Of a stretch of DNA of 64,000 bases, positions 26,421 to 35,368 are shown one piece after another (the stretch's first letter is position 1; every line of letters starts with the position of its first letter). This DNA comes from Actinomycetes bacterium (lineage in GTDB: Bacteria; Actinomycetota; Actinomycetes; Propionibacteriales; Nocardioidaceae). The position numbers were made by a program, and so were the translations under genes. The notes below the pieces were generated by a model. That model worked only from the letters and a program-made list of their open reading frames with translations. It did no database searches and had not been told where the DNA came from. The stretch lies in contig JAEZEJ010000037.1 of assembly GCA_023417775.1 (NCBI GenBank), positions 1 to 64,000 of the forward strand, given 5' to 3'.

Positions 26421-27451
26421 TGGCCCTCCTGCAGGTCACTGAAGAGCGTGAGCGGGGCGCTGTCGGAGGTCTGGGCGTTCAGACCTCCGTTCGACCACAC
26501 CGTGAGCTCGTTGAGATTGCCGCGCCCGTGGAGCGTATTGGAGCCGGGCTCATAGGCGTTGAGGAAGTTCTGCAGCACCAGGGGGATGGTGCGGACCGAC
26601 TCCTCGAGCGCCTGTTTCTGGTTGACGAGCACCTGGGTGGGGCCGATGAGATTCTCCACGCTGGTCTGCAGGTTGCCGCGGTTGTCGCGGATGAAGTCGT
26701 CCAGGATGCCCAGGGCCTGACCGAGATTGCCGATCGCGGCCTGCATGTCCTGGCGGTCCTCGGCGAGGAAGTCCGCGACGGAGGCCAGCTGGGTATTGGC
26801 GGTCGCGAGGGTGCGGTCGTTCTCGACGAGCATGTCGTTGAACTCCTTGAAGTTCGCGATCGTCGCGAAGAGATCTTCATCGGAGGCCGAGAGCGTCCCG
26901 GTGGCCTTGCCGAACTCGTTGATCATCTCGTTGATGTCCGCGCCCTGGCCGTCGAGATTCTCCGCGAAGACCGTGAGCAGATCGGCGAGCGCGCCGTTCT
27001 TGTTGGCGCCCTCCGGGCCCAGATCGGTGCCGATGTCCTCCAGGCTCTCGTACATCTGGTCGATCTCGACCGGCACGGCCGTGTCGGTGATCGTGGTGCC
27101 GGTCTCCAGCTCGGGTCCGTTCTCGTGCGGCTTGGTGAGCTGCACATAGCGGTCGCTGACGAGCGTCGGGGCGATGATGACCGCCTCGGTGTCGGCCGAT
27201 GCCGCGTAGTCGCCGTTCAGCTGCATCGAGACGCGCACCTGATCGTCCTCGGGCTCGACCGCGGTCACCTTGCCGACCGCGACCCCCAGCATCTGGACGT
27301 CCGAGCCCGGGTAGAGCCCGATCGAGGACTCGAAGAGCGCGTCGAACTGGGTGGCCTGGCGCTCCGAGAGCCAGCGGAATCCCAGCCAGGCGCCCACGAC
27401 GAGCGCGAGGACGATGAGCAGTGTGACCGTCTGCTTGAGGACCGAACTCAT
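26417..27451 (-). CDS. mceD: MceD: Mce-family lipid-transfer subunit
   Basis: A 344-residue protein with N-terminal anchor helix (about 9-27), MCE domain (about 35-115, YPGSDVQMLGVAVGKVTAV) and a long helical region. ATG overlaps the mceC stop by four bases. One of six non-identical MCE subunits expected to form a heterohexameric ring and tunnel. Confidence 0.92.
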   Translation of the reverse strand: MSSVLKQTVTLLIVLALVVGAWLGFRWLSERQATQFDALFESSIGLYPGSDVQMLGVAVGKVTAVEPEDDQVRVSMQLNGDYAASADTEAVIIAPTLVSDRYVQLTKPHENGPELETGTTITDTAVPVEIDQMYESLEDIGTDLGPEGANKNGALADLLTVFAENLDGQGADINEMINEFGKATGTLSASDEDLFATIANFKEFNDMLVENDRTLATANTQLASVADFLAEDRQDMQAAIGNLGQALGILDDFIRDNRGNLQTSVENLIGPTQVLVNQKQALEESVRTIPLVLQNFLNAYEPGSNTLHGRGNLNELTVWSNGGLNAQTSDSAPLTLFSDLQEGQ

Positions 27452-28461
27452 CGCTGACCTCCCGGGGAGCAGTTGCGGTCGACCGAGTTGTCGAGCACCG
27501 GAGCGCCCTGCTCGTCGAACAGACCGCAGATATAGGAGTCGACCCAGCGGCCGTTGCCGGTCGCGGCGGCCAGGCCCCGGTAGTAGGGACCGAGCTGCTT
27601 GATCGCCGACTCGAGATTGTCCTGATTGCGCTGCAGGATCGCGGCGACCTCGTCGAGCTTGGCCAGAGCGGGTCGCAGCTGCTCCTCGTTGTCGCGCACG
27701 AGGCCCTGCAGCTCGGTGCCGAGCCGGGCGGTGCCCTGGAGCATCGCCCGGATCGTCTCGCGCCGGCTCTCCAGCTCCTCCAGCAGCGAGCTGCCGTCGT
27801 TGATGAGACGCGCGAACTCGGCATTGCGGTCCTTGAGCGTGCCGGAGATATCGGCGGTCGCGGAGAACAGCTGGGCCAGCTCCTCGTCACGGCTGGAGAT
27901 GGTGCGCGAGAGATCGGTGAGTCCCTGCACCACGCCCTGCACCGACTCGGGGGTGTCGCGGAAGGCATCGGCCAGGGCCGTGAAGCTGGCCTCCATCTGG
28001 CCGGTGTCGATCTCGCCGATCGTCTCCGACAGGTCCGAGAACGCCGCGTTGACGTCATAGGGGGTCGTGGTCCGCGAGACCGGGATCGGATCGTCCAGCT
28101 CACCCGTGCCGAGCGGATCGAGGGACAGGAACTTCTGGCCGAGCATCGTCTTGACCTTGATCGAGGCGCGGGTCTGGTCGCCCAGGTCGACGCCCTTGGC
28201 CCGGAAGCGGACCTCGACGGTGGTGCCGTCGAGAGAGATGCCGCTGACCTCGCCGACCTTGACCCCCGCGATGCGGACCTCATTGCCGCTCTTGAGACCG
28301 CCGGCCTCGGCGAACTGCGCCGTATAGGTCTTGCCGCCGCCGATCACCGGGAGGGCGTTGGCGTTGAAGGTCGCCAGGAAGACCACGCTCAACGTGACGA
28401 GTCCGACGATCGCGATGACGACCTTGTTGCGCTCGGCGAACGCCTTCGGATAACGCGCCAT
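27448..28461 (-). CDS. mceC: MceC: Mce-family lipid-transfer subunit
   Basis: A 337-residue protein: membrane helix (about 12-32), MCE domain (about 35-115, LKSGNEVRIAGVKVGEVSGI), helical tail with repeated Arg/Glu heptads. The ATG at 28461 overlaps the mceB stop by one base; an ATG four codons upstream (28473) is less likely because it lies deeper in mceB. Confidence 0.92.
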   Translation of the reverse strand: MARYPKAFAERNKVVIAIVGLVTLSVVFLATFNANALPVIGGGKTYTAQFAEAGGLKSGNEVRIAGVKVGEVSGISLDGTTVEVRFRAKGVDLGDQTRASIKVKTMLGQKFLSLDPLGTGELDDPIPVSRTTTPYDVNAAFSDLSETIGEIDTGQMEASFTALADAFRDTPESVQGVVQGLTDLSRTISSRDEELAQLFSATADISGTLKDRNAEFARLINDGSSLLEELESRRETIRAMLQGTARLGTELQGLVRDNEEQLRPALAKLDEVAAILQRNQDNLESAIKQLGPYYRGLAAATGNGRWVDSYICGLFDEQGAPVLDNSVDRNCSPGGQR

Positions 28462-29477
28462 CAGTTCACACACCTCGTCACATTCGGTCCCGGCGTGATG
28501 CCCAGGTCACCCATGTAGCCCTCCGGGTCGGGGATCTTGCCCTGGATCGAGCAGGCGTAGAAGTTCAACCACGATCCATAGCTGCTGAGACGGCCGATCC
28601 GGTCGAGCTTGACCGGCAGCACCTCGAAGAAGGAGTCGAGCACCGCGCTGGCATTGGACAGATTGCCGCTGAGCCGGTCCAGCGCCTCGATCGATCCCTT
28701 GAGCGGTGCGCGGCCCTCTTCGAGCAGACCCGAGACGCTCGTGGTGAGGTCACCCAGACCGTCGAGGGTGCTGCCGATGACCTCGCGGTCCTCGGCCAGC
28801 CCCGAGACCAGCTGCTGCAGCGTGATGATCGTGCGGTCGAGCTGATCGGAGCGATCGTTGATGGTCGTGAGCACGATCGTCAGGCTGTCGATGAGCTGTC
28901 CGATGACCTCGTCCTTCTCGGCGATCGTCTGGGTCAGGCTCGAGGTGCTGGCCAGCAGCCCCTCGACCGTGGCTCCCTCGCCCTGGAAGACGGCGATGAT
29001 CTGCTCGGAGAGGTTGTTGACGTCCTCGGGCGAGAGGAACTTCATCAGCGGCTGGAATCCGTTGAAGAGCATCGTCAGGTCGAGCGCCGGGGTCGTCGAG
29101 GAGGCCGGCAGCGTATAGCCCGCGGGCAGCACCTCGGCGGACTCCGTCGGCGGCTCCAGGGCGATGTACCGCTGGCCGACGAGATTGCGGAAGCGCAGCT
29201 CGGCGGTCGTGCCGGCCCGCATCGGCGCCTGCTTCTGCACGGTGAAGGTCACCTCGGCGAGCCGGTTCTGGACGACCTCGATGTTCCGGACCGTGCCGAC
29301 CTTGACGCCCGCCATGCGGATGTCGTCGCCATTGTTGAGGCTCGTGACATCGGTGAACAGCGCCTTGTACTCCGTCGCCGAGCCGCCCACGCTGTTGCGG
29401 ATGGTCCCGGCCAGCAGCATGGTCGCGAGCACGGTCACCAGAGTGAAGACGATGCTCTTGATGAGGATCTTGGTCAT
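28461..29477 (-). CDS. mceB: MceB: Mce-family lipid-transfer subunit
   Basis: A 338-residue protein starting MTKILIKSIVFTLVTVLATM, with an anchor helix, MCE domain (about 35-115, NNGDDIRMAGVKVGTVRNIE) and helical tail. ATG overlaps the mceA stop by four bases; a longer in-frame extension is antisense-like Arg-rich sequence within mceA and is rejected. Confidence 0.92.
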   Translation of the reverse strand: MTKILIKSIVFTLVTVLATMLLAGTIRNSVGGSATEYKALFTDVTSLNNGDDIRMAGVKVGTVRNIEVVQNRLAEVTFTVQKQAPMRAGTTAELRFRNLVGQRYIALEPPTESAEVLPAGYTLPASSTTPALDLTMLFNGFQPLMKFLSPEDVNNLSEQIIAVFQGEGATVEGLLASTSSLTQTIAEKDEVIGQLIDSLTIVLTTINDRSDQLDRTIITLQQLVSGLAEDREVIGSTLDGLGDLTTSVSGLLEEGRAPLKGSIEALDRLSGNLSNASAVLDSFFEVLPVKLDRIGRLSSYGSWLNFYACSIQGKIPDPEGYMGDLGITPGPNVTRCVN

Positions 29478-30790
29478 CGCAGGGTCACCTCCGCGCCGCG
29501 CAGCGCCGGGCCGACGACCAGGCTGCTCCACTGCGGGTAGTCGTCGGGCGCCACGCCCTCGGCGGGAGCCAGCAGCTCGGCGAAGAGCCGGTTCTCGGCC
29601 GGCGAGTTGGCATCGCCCAGGCCGGTCAGCGCCGCCTGCTGGCGGGCGAAGTCGGAGCGCGGGGCGGCGATCTGCTCGATGGCCTCGTCCTCCTGCGCCT
29701 CCGCGGGTGCGGACAATGCGCTCGCGCCGCTCGCGGTGGACTGGCCGGTCTGGTAGGGGCACCGGGGCTGGCCGCCCGTGGCGTACTGCGGCGCATCGGC
29801 ACCGGGCACGTACTTGCCCTGCGCCGGGACGACGTTCAGCACCACATGGATGCCCGGCTCATTCGTGCCCTTGCCGAGGGTACGGTCCATCGGCTCGATG
29901 AAGTTGCGAGCGGCGTCGAAGAGGCACGGGAACTGCCGCGCATAGGGGGCCGCCGCCTCCAGAGCGCGCCGGCTCTCCGCTGACAGCACGACGATCGTCC
30001 GCTGGTTCGCGCGCATCCACTCGTCGGTGGTGTTGGAGGCCGCGATGACATTCGCCCACACCTCCGAGAGCCGAGTGCGCTGGTCGACCAGGGTGGCCGA
30101 GGTCGTCGTCATCGAGTCGAAGGCCGAGAGCAGATCCGGCAGGGCCTCGTTGTACACATCGGCGACCTCGGCCAGCTTGCCGAGGTCCTCGGCCATCATC
30201 GGGACGTGCGGGTTGAGCTTCTCTAGATAGTCGGACCACTCGCTCATCGAGGCGCCGAGCTCCTCACCGCGCCCACGCAGCATCGTCGAGAGCTCACTCA
30301 AGGTGGCCTGGAGCTTCTCGGGCTGGATGGCCTGCAGCACCGGCAGCAGCTCGTCGAAGAGCTCCTCGAGCTCGACGGCCTCGTCGGAGTCGTCCTGGTG
30401 GAGGACGTCACCGGCGGAGAGCCCCTGGTGCGTGGACGTCGCCGGGACCACCAGCGAGACATAGCGTTCGCCGAAGAGCGTCTTCGGCAGCAGTCGCGCG
30501 GTGGTGCCGGTCGGCAGCGACTCGGCGGTGCCCGGCTCGAGGGCGAGCGTCAGCTCGGCGCCGCCGGGGTCGGTGTGGACCCGAGATACCTCACCGACAG
30601 GAACACCGTTGAGCTTCACGTCCGAGCCCGTCTGCAGCGCGTTGCCGATCGCTCCGGTGCGGAGCATGACATCCGTGGTCGGCGTGAAGGCCTTGTTGTA
30701 GGCCAGCATCGAGGCGACCACGAGGGCCGCGCCGAGCGCCAGATAGCCGAGTCCGAGCACGGCATCGAACAGGCGAGAGGTCTTTTTCAT
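29474..30790 (-). CDS. mceA: MceA: Mce-family lipid-transfer subunit
   Basis: A 438-residue protein with an N-terminal helix (about 10-32), MCE domain (about 38-120, LQTGSDVKLNGVPVGEVSRV), a helical region and a Gln/Ala-rich C-terminal segment. The ATG at 30790 overlaps the YrbE stop by four bases. First of six MCE subunits. Confidence 0.92.
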   Translation of the reverse strand: MKKTSRLFDAVLGLGYLALGAALVVASMLAYNKAFTPTTDVMLRTGAIGNALQTGSDVKLNGVPVGEVSRVHTDPGGAELTLALEPGTAESLPTGTTARLLPKTLFGERYVSLVVPATSTHQGLSAGDVLHQDDSDEAVELEELFDELLPVLQAIQPEKLQATLSELSTMLRGRGEELGASMSEWSDYLEKLNPHVPMMAEDLGKLAEVADVYNEALPDLLSAFDSMTTTSATLVDQRTRLSEVWANVIAASNTTDEWMRANQRTIVVLSAESRRALEAAAPYARQFPCLFDAARNFIEPMDRTLGKGTNEPGIHVVLNVVPAQGKYVPGADAPQYATGGQPRCPYQTGQSTASGASALSAPAEAQEDEAIEQIAAPRSDFARQQAALTGLGDANSPAENRLFAELLAPAEGVAPDDYPQWSSLVVGPALRGAEVTLR

Positions 30791-31629
30791 CCGGCCACCC
30801 TCACGGTCGTGGTCGTGCCCCACAGCGCCATCGACAGCACGAGGTCCAGCACCGCGACGGTGACGATCGTGGTGCGCACCGACCGGCCCACGGCCAGTCC
30901 CACGCCCGCGGGACCGCCCGAGGCCGTGAAGCCCATCCGGCAGTGGATGAGGATGATCAGCACCGCGAAGATCAGCACCTTCACGAAGGACAGCAGGATG
31001 TCGACGGGCGGCAGGAACAGGTTGAAGTAGTGGTCATAGGTGCCTGCGGACTGGCCGTGCAGGTACACCGTGACGAGCCGCGAGCCGGCATAGGAGGTGA
31101 GCAGGCCCAGCACGTACAGCGGGATGATCGCGATGAAGCCCGCGATGACGCGCGTGGTGACGAGATAGGGGAGGCTCGGCACGGCCATGACGTCGAGAGC
31201 GTCGACCTCCTCGTTGATCCGCATGGCCCCCAGCTGGGCGGTGAAGCCGGCGCCGACCGTCGCCGAAAGGGCGAGGGAGGCGACGAGCGGGGCGATCTCG
31301 CGGGTGTTGAAGTAGGCCGAGATGAATCCGTTGAGCGCCGAGGTGCCGATCTGGTCCAGGGCGGCATAGCCCTGCATGCCGACGACGGTGCCGACGAACA
31401 GGGTCATGCCGACCATGACGCCGATCGTGCCGCCGATGACCGCCAGTGCGCCGGAACCGAAGCTCACCTCGGACAGCAGCCGCAGGATGTCCTTCGGGTA
31501 GCGCCGGATCGTCGCGGGGATCCACGCCAGGACGCGCCCGTAGAAGCGCAGGTCCTGGCCGAGCGAGCCCAGGGCGTCGACCGGCTTGTCCCACCAGCGG
31601 GAGCGACGGACGGGTGGTGTGTAGGCCAT
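30787..31629 (-). CDS. yrbEB: YrbE/MlaE-family ABC permease (YrbEB)
   Basis: A 280-residue permease with five to six membrane helices and the MlaE signature LGAMRINEEVDALDVMAVPSL preceding a conserved R-V helix. It is the second permease half of the Mce importer; the first is fused to the ATPase. Its ATG lies one base after the stop of the fusion gene. Confidence 0.94.
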   Translation of the reverse strand: MAYTPPVRRSRWWDKPVDALGSLGQDLRFYGRVLAWIPATIRRYPKDILRLLSEVSFGSGALAVIGGTIGVMVGMTLFVGTVVGMQGYAALDQIGTSALNGFISAYFNTREIAPLVASLALSATVGAGFTAQLGAMRINEEVDALDVMAVPSLPYLVTTRVIAGFIAIIPLYVLGLLTSYAGSRLVTVYLHGQSAGTYDHYFNLFLPPVDILLSFVKVLIFAVLIILIHCRMGFTASGGPAGVGLAVGRSVRTTIVTVAVLDLVLSMALWGTTTTVRVAG

Positions 31630-31630
31630 G

Positions 31631-33403
31631 TCAGGCTCCCTTGCCGGGGAACAGTTGCAGGTAGAGCATCGTGATGATCGTGTTGACGAAGAAGAGCAGC
31701 ATGAAGGTCACGACGACCGACTGGTTGACGGAGTCGCCGACGCCCTTGGGGCCGGGAGCGGTGTTGATGCCGCGGTAGGCGGCGACCACGCCGGCGATGA
31801 AGCCGAAGATGACGGCCTTGATCTCGCCGACCCACAGGTCGGAGATCTGGGCCAGTGCGGTGAAGCTCGCCAGATAGGCACCGGGTGTGCCGCCCTGGAC
31901 GACGACATTGAAGAAATAGCCGCCGAGCACGCCGACGACCGAGACGAGGCCGTTGAGCAGCACCGCCGCCATGATGCAGGCCAGCACCCGGGGCACGACC
32001 AGCTTCTGGATCGGCGAGACGCCCATGACCTTCATGGCGTCGATCTCGTCGCGGATGGTGCGCGAGCCGAGATCGGCGCAGATGGCCGCGCCGCCGGCAC
32101 CGGCGATGACCAAGGTGGTCACGATCGGCGCCGCCTGCTGGACCACCGCCAGCACGCTCGCGGCACCGGTGAACGACTGGGCGCCGACCTGCACGGTCAG
32201 CGTGCCGAGCTGCAGGGCGATGACCGCGCCGAAGGGGATCGCGACGAGCATCGCCGGGATCCAGGAGACGCTGACGACGAACCAGAACTGCTCCAGCACG
32301 TCGCGGGCGGCGAAGGGCCGCTTGAAGGTCGATCGGATGGTGTCCAGCCCGAGGGCGAACAGGTCACCGGTGGAGGTCAGCGCGCGGGTGACGACTCCTT
32401 TGCGGGGGACGGTCGGGACTCGGTCCCGCTCCTCGTCGTCGGCGACATACAGCGGCGCGGCCCCCGAGGACACGCGCTCGCGGTGCCGCTCGGCGCTCGG
32501 CCGGATCGCCCCGGACTTGGGCACGAGCTGCCGCGGGAGCACCTCGATCGAGCGGGCGCCCGCGTGCCGGGACATGACCGCGGTGCCGCCACCGGGGTAC
32601 GGGGGCAGATCATCGTCGAGGGGCTCGCCGCGACGGTGATCGGTCTCCTCGCTCATGCCGATCGGCCCCTCGGGGTCGCCGCTCATGAACTGGGAGACGA
32701 CCGGGTGATCGGTGAGCAGGAACTCCTCGCGCGGGCCGAACATCACGAGCTCGCCGCGGTACAGCATGCCGAGATTGTCCGGAAGCGTGCGGGCGAGCTC
32801 GATATTGTGCGTGACGATCAGCATCGTGGCATCGGTCGCCGTGTTGATGTCGATGAGCAGCTGGGCGAGATTGGACGTACGGACCGGGTCGAGACCGGAG
32901 TCGGGCTCGTCGATGAGGATGATCTCGGGGTCCGTGACCAGCGAGCGGGCGAGGCCGGCGCGCTTCTTCATGCCGCCGGAGATCATGCCGGGAAGCTTGT
33001 GCTCCTGGCCCACCAGCCCGACCATGTCGAGCTTCTCCATGACGATGGAGCGGATCTTGTCCTCATTGAACTTGGTGTGCTCGCGCAGTGGGAAGGCCAC
33101 ATTGTCGTAGACATTCATCGAGCCGAAGAGGGCGCCGTCCTGGAACAGCACGCCGAAACTCTTGCGCAGCTCCAGACGCTGCGCCTCGTTCGCGCGCACC
33201 ATGTCGATCTCGTTGACCAGACACGATCCTGCCTCGGGTTCCAGCAGTCCCATGAGGGACTTCAAGAACACCGACTTGCCGGTGCCCGAGGGCCCGAGCA
33301 GTGCCGTGATCTCGCCGGGGGGCAGCGTCAAGGTGACGTCCCGCCAGATGTTCTGGCTGCCGAAGCTCTTGGTGAGGCCCTCGACCTCGACGGTTCCGCC
33401 CAT
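31631..33403 (-). CDS. Fused Mce ATPase (MceG/MlaF) and YrbE permease (YrbEA)
   Basis: One uninterrupted frame encodes two importer parts that are usually separate. Numbered from the upstream Met at 33412, residues 5-250 are an MlaF/MceG-type ATPase: Walker A GPSGTGKS (40-47), Q-loop Gln91, signature ISGGMKKR (144-151), Walker B IILIDEPDSGLD (164-175) and switch His202. A linker (about 251-345), Arg- and Pro-rich and probably disordered, leads to an MlaE permease (about 346-593) with the coupling motif SRTIRDEIDAMKVMG. The ATG at 33403 has GGGGAG nine bases upstream and is preferred to 33412, where the same GGGGAG abuts the ATG. It heads the mce operon. An internal start for the permease alone cannot be excluded. 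Confidence 0.9.
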   Translation of the reverse strand: MGGTVEVEGLTKSFGSQNIWRDVTLTLPPGEITALLGPSGTGKSVFLKSLMGLLEPEAGSCLVNEIDMVRANEAQRLELRKSFGVLFQDGALFGSMNVYDNVAFPLREHTKFNEDKIRSIVMEKLDMVGLVGQEHKLPGMISGGMKKRAGLARSLVTDPEIILIDEPDSGLDPVRTSNLAQLLIDINTATDATMLIVTHNIELARTLPDNLGMLYRGELVMFGPREEFLLTDHPVVSQFMSGDPEGPIGMSEETDHRRGEPLDDDLPPYPGGGTAVMSRHAGARSIEVLPRQLVPKSGAIRPSAERHRERVSSGAAPLYVADDEERDRVPTVPRKGVVTRALTSTGDLFALGLDTIRSTFKRPFAARDVLEQFWFVVSVSWIPAMLVAIPFGAVIALQLGTLTVQVGAQSFTGAASVLAVVQQAAPIVTTLVIAGAGGAAICADLGSRTIRDEIDAMKVMGVSPIQKLVVPRVLACIMAAVLLNGLVSVVGVLGGYFFNVVVQGGTPGAYLASFTALAQISDLWVGEIKAVIFGFIAGVVAAYRGINTAPGPKGVGDSVNQSVVVTFMLLFFVNTIITMLYLQLFPGKGA

Positions 33404-33412
33404 GCGGTGCAT

Positions 33413-33728
33413 CTCCCCAGCGCTCGGTCCGCGCGCACGCGGTATGGATAGGTAGGCGGCACCGAACCGCCCCCTCAGATGGATCGGTGCCTGGCCGAGA
33501 CGCTAGGTGTGGCTCAGGTCACGACGCCACCGACTTCGCCGATGAGGTCGCTTCGTAATCGAAACGTAACCTGCTTTTGTCATCTGCATCACAAGAACTG
33601 GTCGAAGTCGGCGGGAGTCGACTCGCATCCATTGCGTCGGACGGCCTCGATATGGCTTCATCGAGGCAGTCGCCCCCTCACGATCTGCCGCCCGGCCCTG
33701 CCGGGCGACACGCAGTGATGGGGAGTTG
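33413..33728. other. Divergent control region between the mce operon and a PucR-type regulator
   Basis: A 316-base gap, more AT-rich in its centre (33545-33600) than its surroundings. It contains the repeat TTACG-N6-TTACG on the minus strand at about 33554-33569, a candidate regulator site or promoter element for the mce operon. No coding frame is convincing. Promoters for both sides must lie here, but no strong consensus pair could be chosen. Confidence 0.5.
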
Positions 33729-34874
33729 ATGGGAATGTCACTCGTGGTCTCCGAAGACGAGGCAGTCGCCGCGCGGCACGCGCTGTCACAGGAGCGGTTG
33801 ACGCACCTGTGCCGGCAGATCCGTCAGTCGGTCTCCGGTCGCGGCAGCTTCGGCGATCAGCAGCTCGACGATGCGATCGCACAGGCCGTGCGGGCCTTCG
33901 CCGAGTCCAATGCCGATGCCGAGCGGGCCGCCGAGCACGTCGGCCTGTACTTCGAGGAGATCGGCAGGCGCCAGGCGCGCCGCGGCGATGACATCGCCGC
34001 GCTCAGCGCCTCCTTCCGCACCGCCCGGATCACGATGCAGCGAGGGCTGAGCTACGGCATCGGCGATGCGATCACCGGCGATCGCTTCATCCGGCTGCGC
34101 GAGGAGCTGATGACCTATCTGCACCTGCTGTACCGCCATGCGCGGCACGGACTGGAGCAGGAGCACCGTCGCGTCGGCGCCCCGCCGCCGCTCACCGAAC
34201 GCCCCGATCACGGACCCGATGACGGGCCGCGCTTCTCCCGCGAGCAACGCCGGACCCTCGATCGTCTCCAACTCGGCGAACGACTCCGCGTGGTGGTGTC
34301 CCTCGTGGAGCCGCTCCCGGAGGGCCTGTGCCGTCAGCCCGGGATCGTCGCCGATCCGAGGCGCCGCCTCGCTCTGGTCCCGGTGACCTGGGACGCCCCG
34401 CGGCTCGCCGCGCAGCTCGAGCATCCGGCGGTCGTCGGCCACCCGGTCGGCGCGGCCGATGCCCCCGCCTCGGCCTCGCTGGTGTGGCGCGCCGCCCGGA
34501 TGCTCGTCGTCGACGGCGCCGACGACACTCGCCTCGTCGCGCCGGTCGAGGACCTCCTGGGTCTCCTGCTGCTCGACGGCGATCCGATGCTGAGCTCGCT
34601 GCTGGCCGCCAAACATCTCGGCCCCTGGACCACGATGCCGGCCACGCGCCGACTGGCTCTCGGCGAGTTCCTGCTGAACATGCTCGAACGCCCGCAGCCG
34701 ACCAATCGGCTGGCCCGCGAGCTGGGCGTGCCCCCGCAGACCGCCCATTCGCGGATCAAGAACCTCCGCCGGCTGCTCGGCGATGCGCTGGACGATCCCG
34801 CCTCCCGGCTGGAGCTGATCGTGGCACTGCGGCAGATGCTGCCGTACTGGCGCGAGGAGGCCGCCGAGATCTAG
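33729..34874 (+). CDS. PucR-type helix-turn-helix regulator
   Basis: About 380 residues. The C-terminal 60 residues form the PucR-C HTH: LALGEFLLNMLERPQPTNRLARELGVPPQTAHSRI in outline, followed by LRRLLGDALDDPASRLELIVALR. The N-terminal half is helical, without a recognised sensor domain; the centre resembles the degenerate GGDEF-like region of CdaR/PucR proteins only in secondary structure. It starts at ATG 33729 or 33735 behind GGGAG and is transcribed away from the mce operon, so it is the best local candidate for its regulator. The inducer is unknown. Confidence 0.82.
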   Translation: MGMSLVVSEDEAVAARHALSQERLTHLCRQIRQSVSGRGSFGDQQLDDAIAQAVRAFAESNADAERAAEHVGLYFEEIGRRQARRGDDIAALSASFRTARITMQRGLSYGIGDAITGDRFIRLREELMTYLHLLYRHARHGLEQEHRRVGAPPPLTERPDHGPDDGPRFSREQRRTLDRLQLGERLRVVVSLVEPLPEGLCRQPGIVADPRRRLALVPVTWDAPRLAAQLEHPAVVGHPVGAADAPASASLVWRAARMLVVDGADDTRLVAPVEDLLGLLLLDGDPMLSSLLAAKHLGPWTTMPATRRLALGEFLLNMLERPQPTNRLARELGVPPQTAHSRIKNLRRLLGDALDDPASRLELIVALRQMLPYWREEAAEI

Positions 34875-34881
34875 GGCGCGC

Positions 34882-35298
34882 TCACCCGCCGCTGCGAGCT
34901 CGCACCTTCCGCCCCGCGAGGGTCTCGACATCGATCCCGATGATCAGGTGGCGATCACCCGGAGCCCAGGCATGCGGCAGGATGCCGCGCAGCGCTTCCC
35001 GTTGGGCATCCGTGGCGATCGCGGCGGTGCCGTGCACCGTGACGCTCCACCCCGCCTGCAGCAGCTCGTCCAGGTAGTCGGTCTCGAAGGCGACCGGAGT
35101 CGGCCCCTCGCTCACCGCCGTGGCGAGCACGGTCGTCGGCTCGGTCCGCAAGAGCACCGTCCGGCCGTCCGAGACCGCGTTCAACATCAGGAGCTCGAGC
35201 CGGTCGGGACCGACGAAGGCGAGCCTCCCGATCCGCGCCAGCGCGAGATACTCGCGGCACTCGTCCTCGCTCAAGGGCCGGATATGTCCTTCGTTCAT
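34882..35298 (-). CDS. Pyridoxamine 5'-phosphate oxidase-related flavin protein
   Basis: A 138-residue split-barrel protein of the PPOX-like family: LSEDECREYLALARIGRLAF at the N-terminus, LMLNAVSDGRTVLLRTEPTT and VAFETDYLDELLQAGWSV are typical of small actinobacterial members that bind FMN or F420. The start at 35298 has a strong GAGGAGG site; a longer in-frame reading is not supported. Convergent with the PucR-type gene, seven bases apart. Substrate unknown. Confidence 0.9.
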   Translation of the reverse strand: MNEGHIRPLSEDECREYLALARIGRLAFVGPDRLELLMLNAVSDGRTVLLRTEPTTVLATAVSEGPTPVAFETDYLDELLQAGWSVTVHGTAAIATDAQREALRGILPHAWAPGDRHLIIGIDVETLAGRKVRARSGG

Positions 35299-35368
35299 GG
35301 TGCCTCCTCGTGCTGACGACCACGCTAGCCCGTGTCGCGTCACCCGGCCCGTCCGCGCGGGACCCGCT

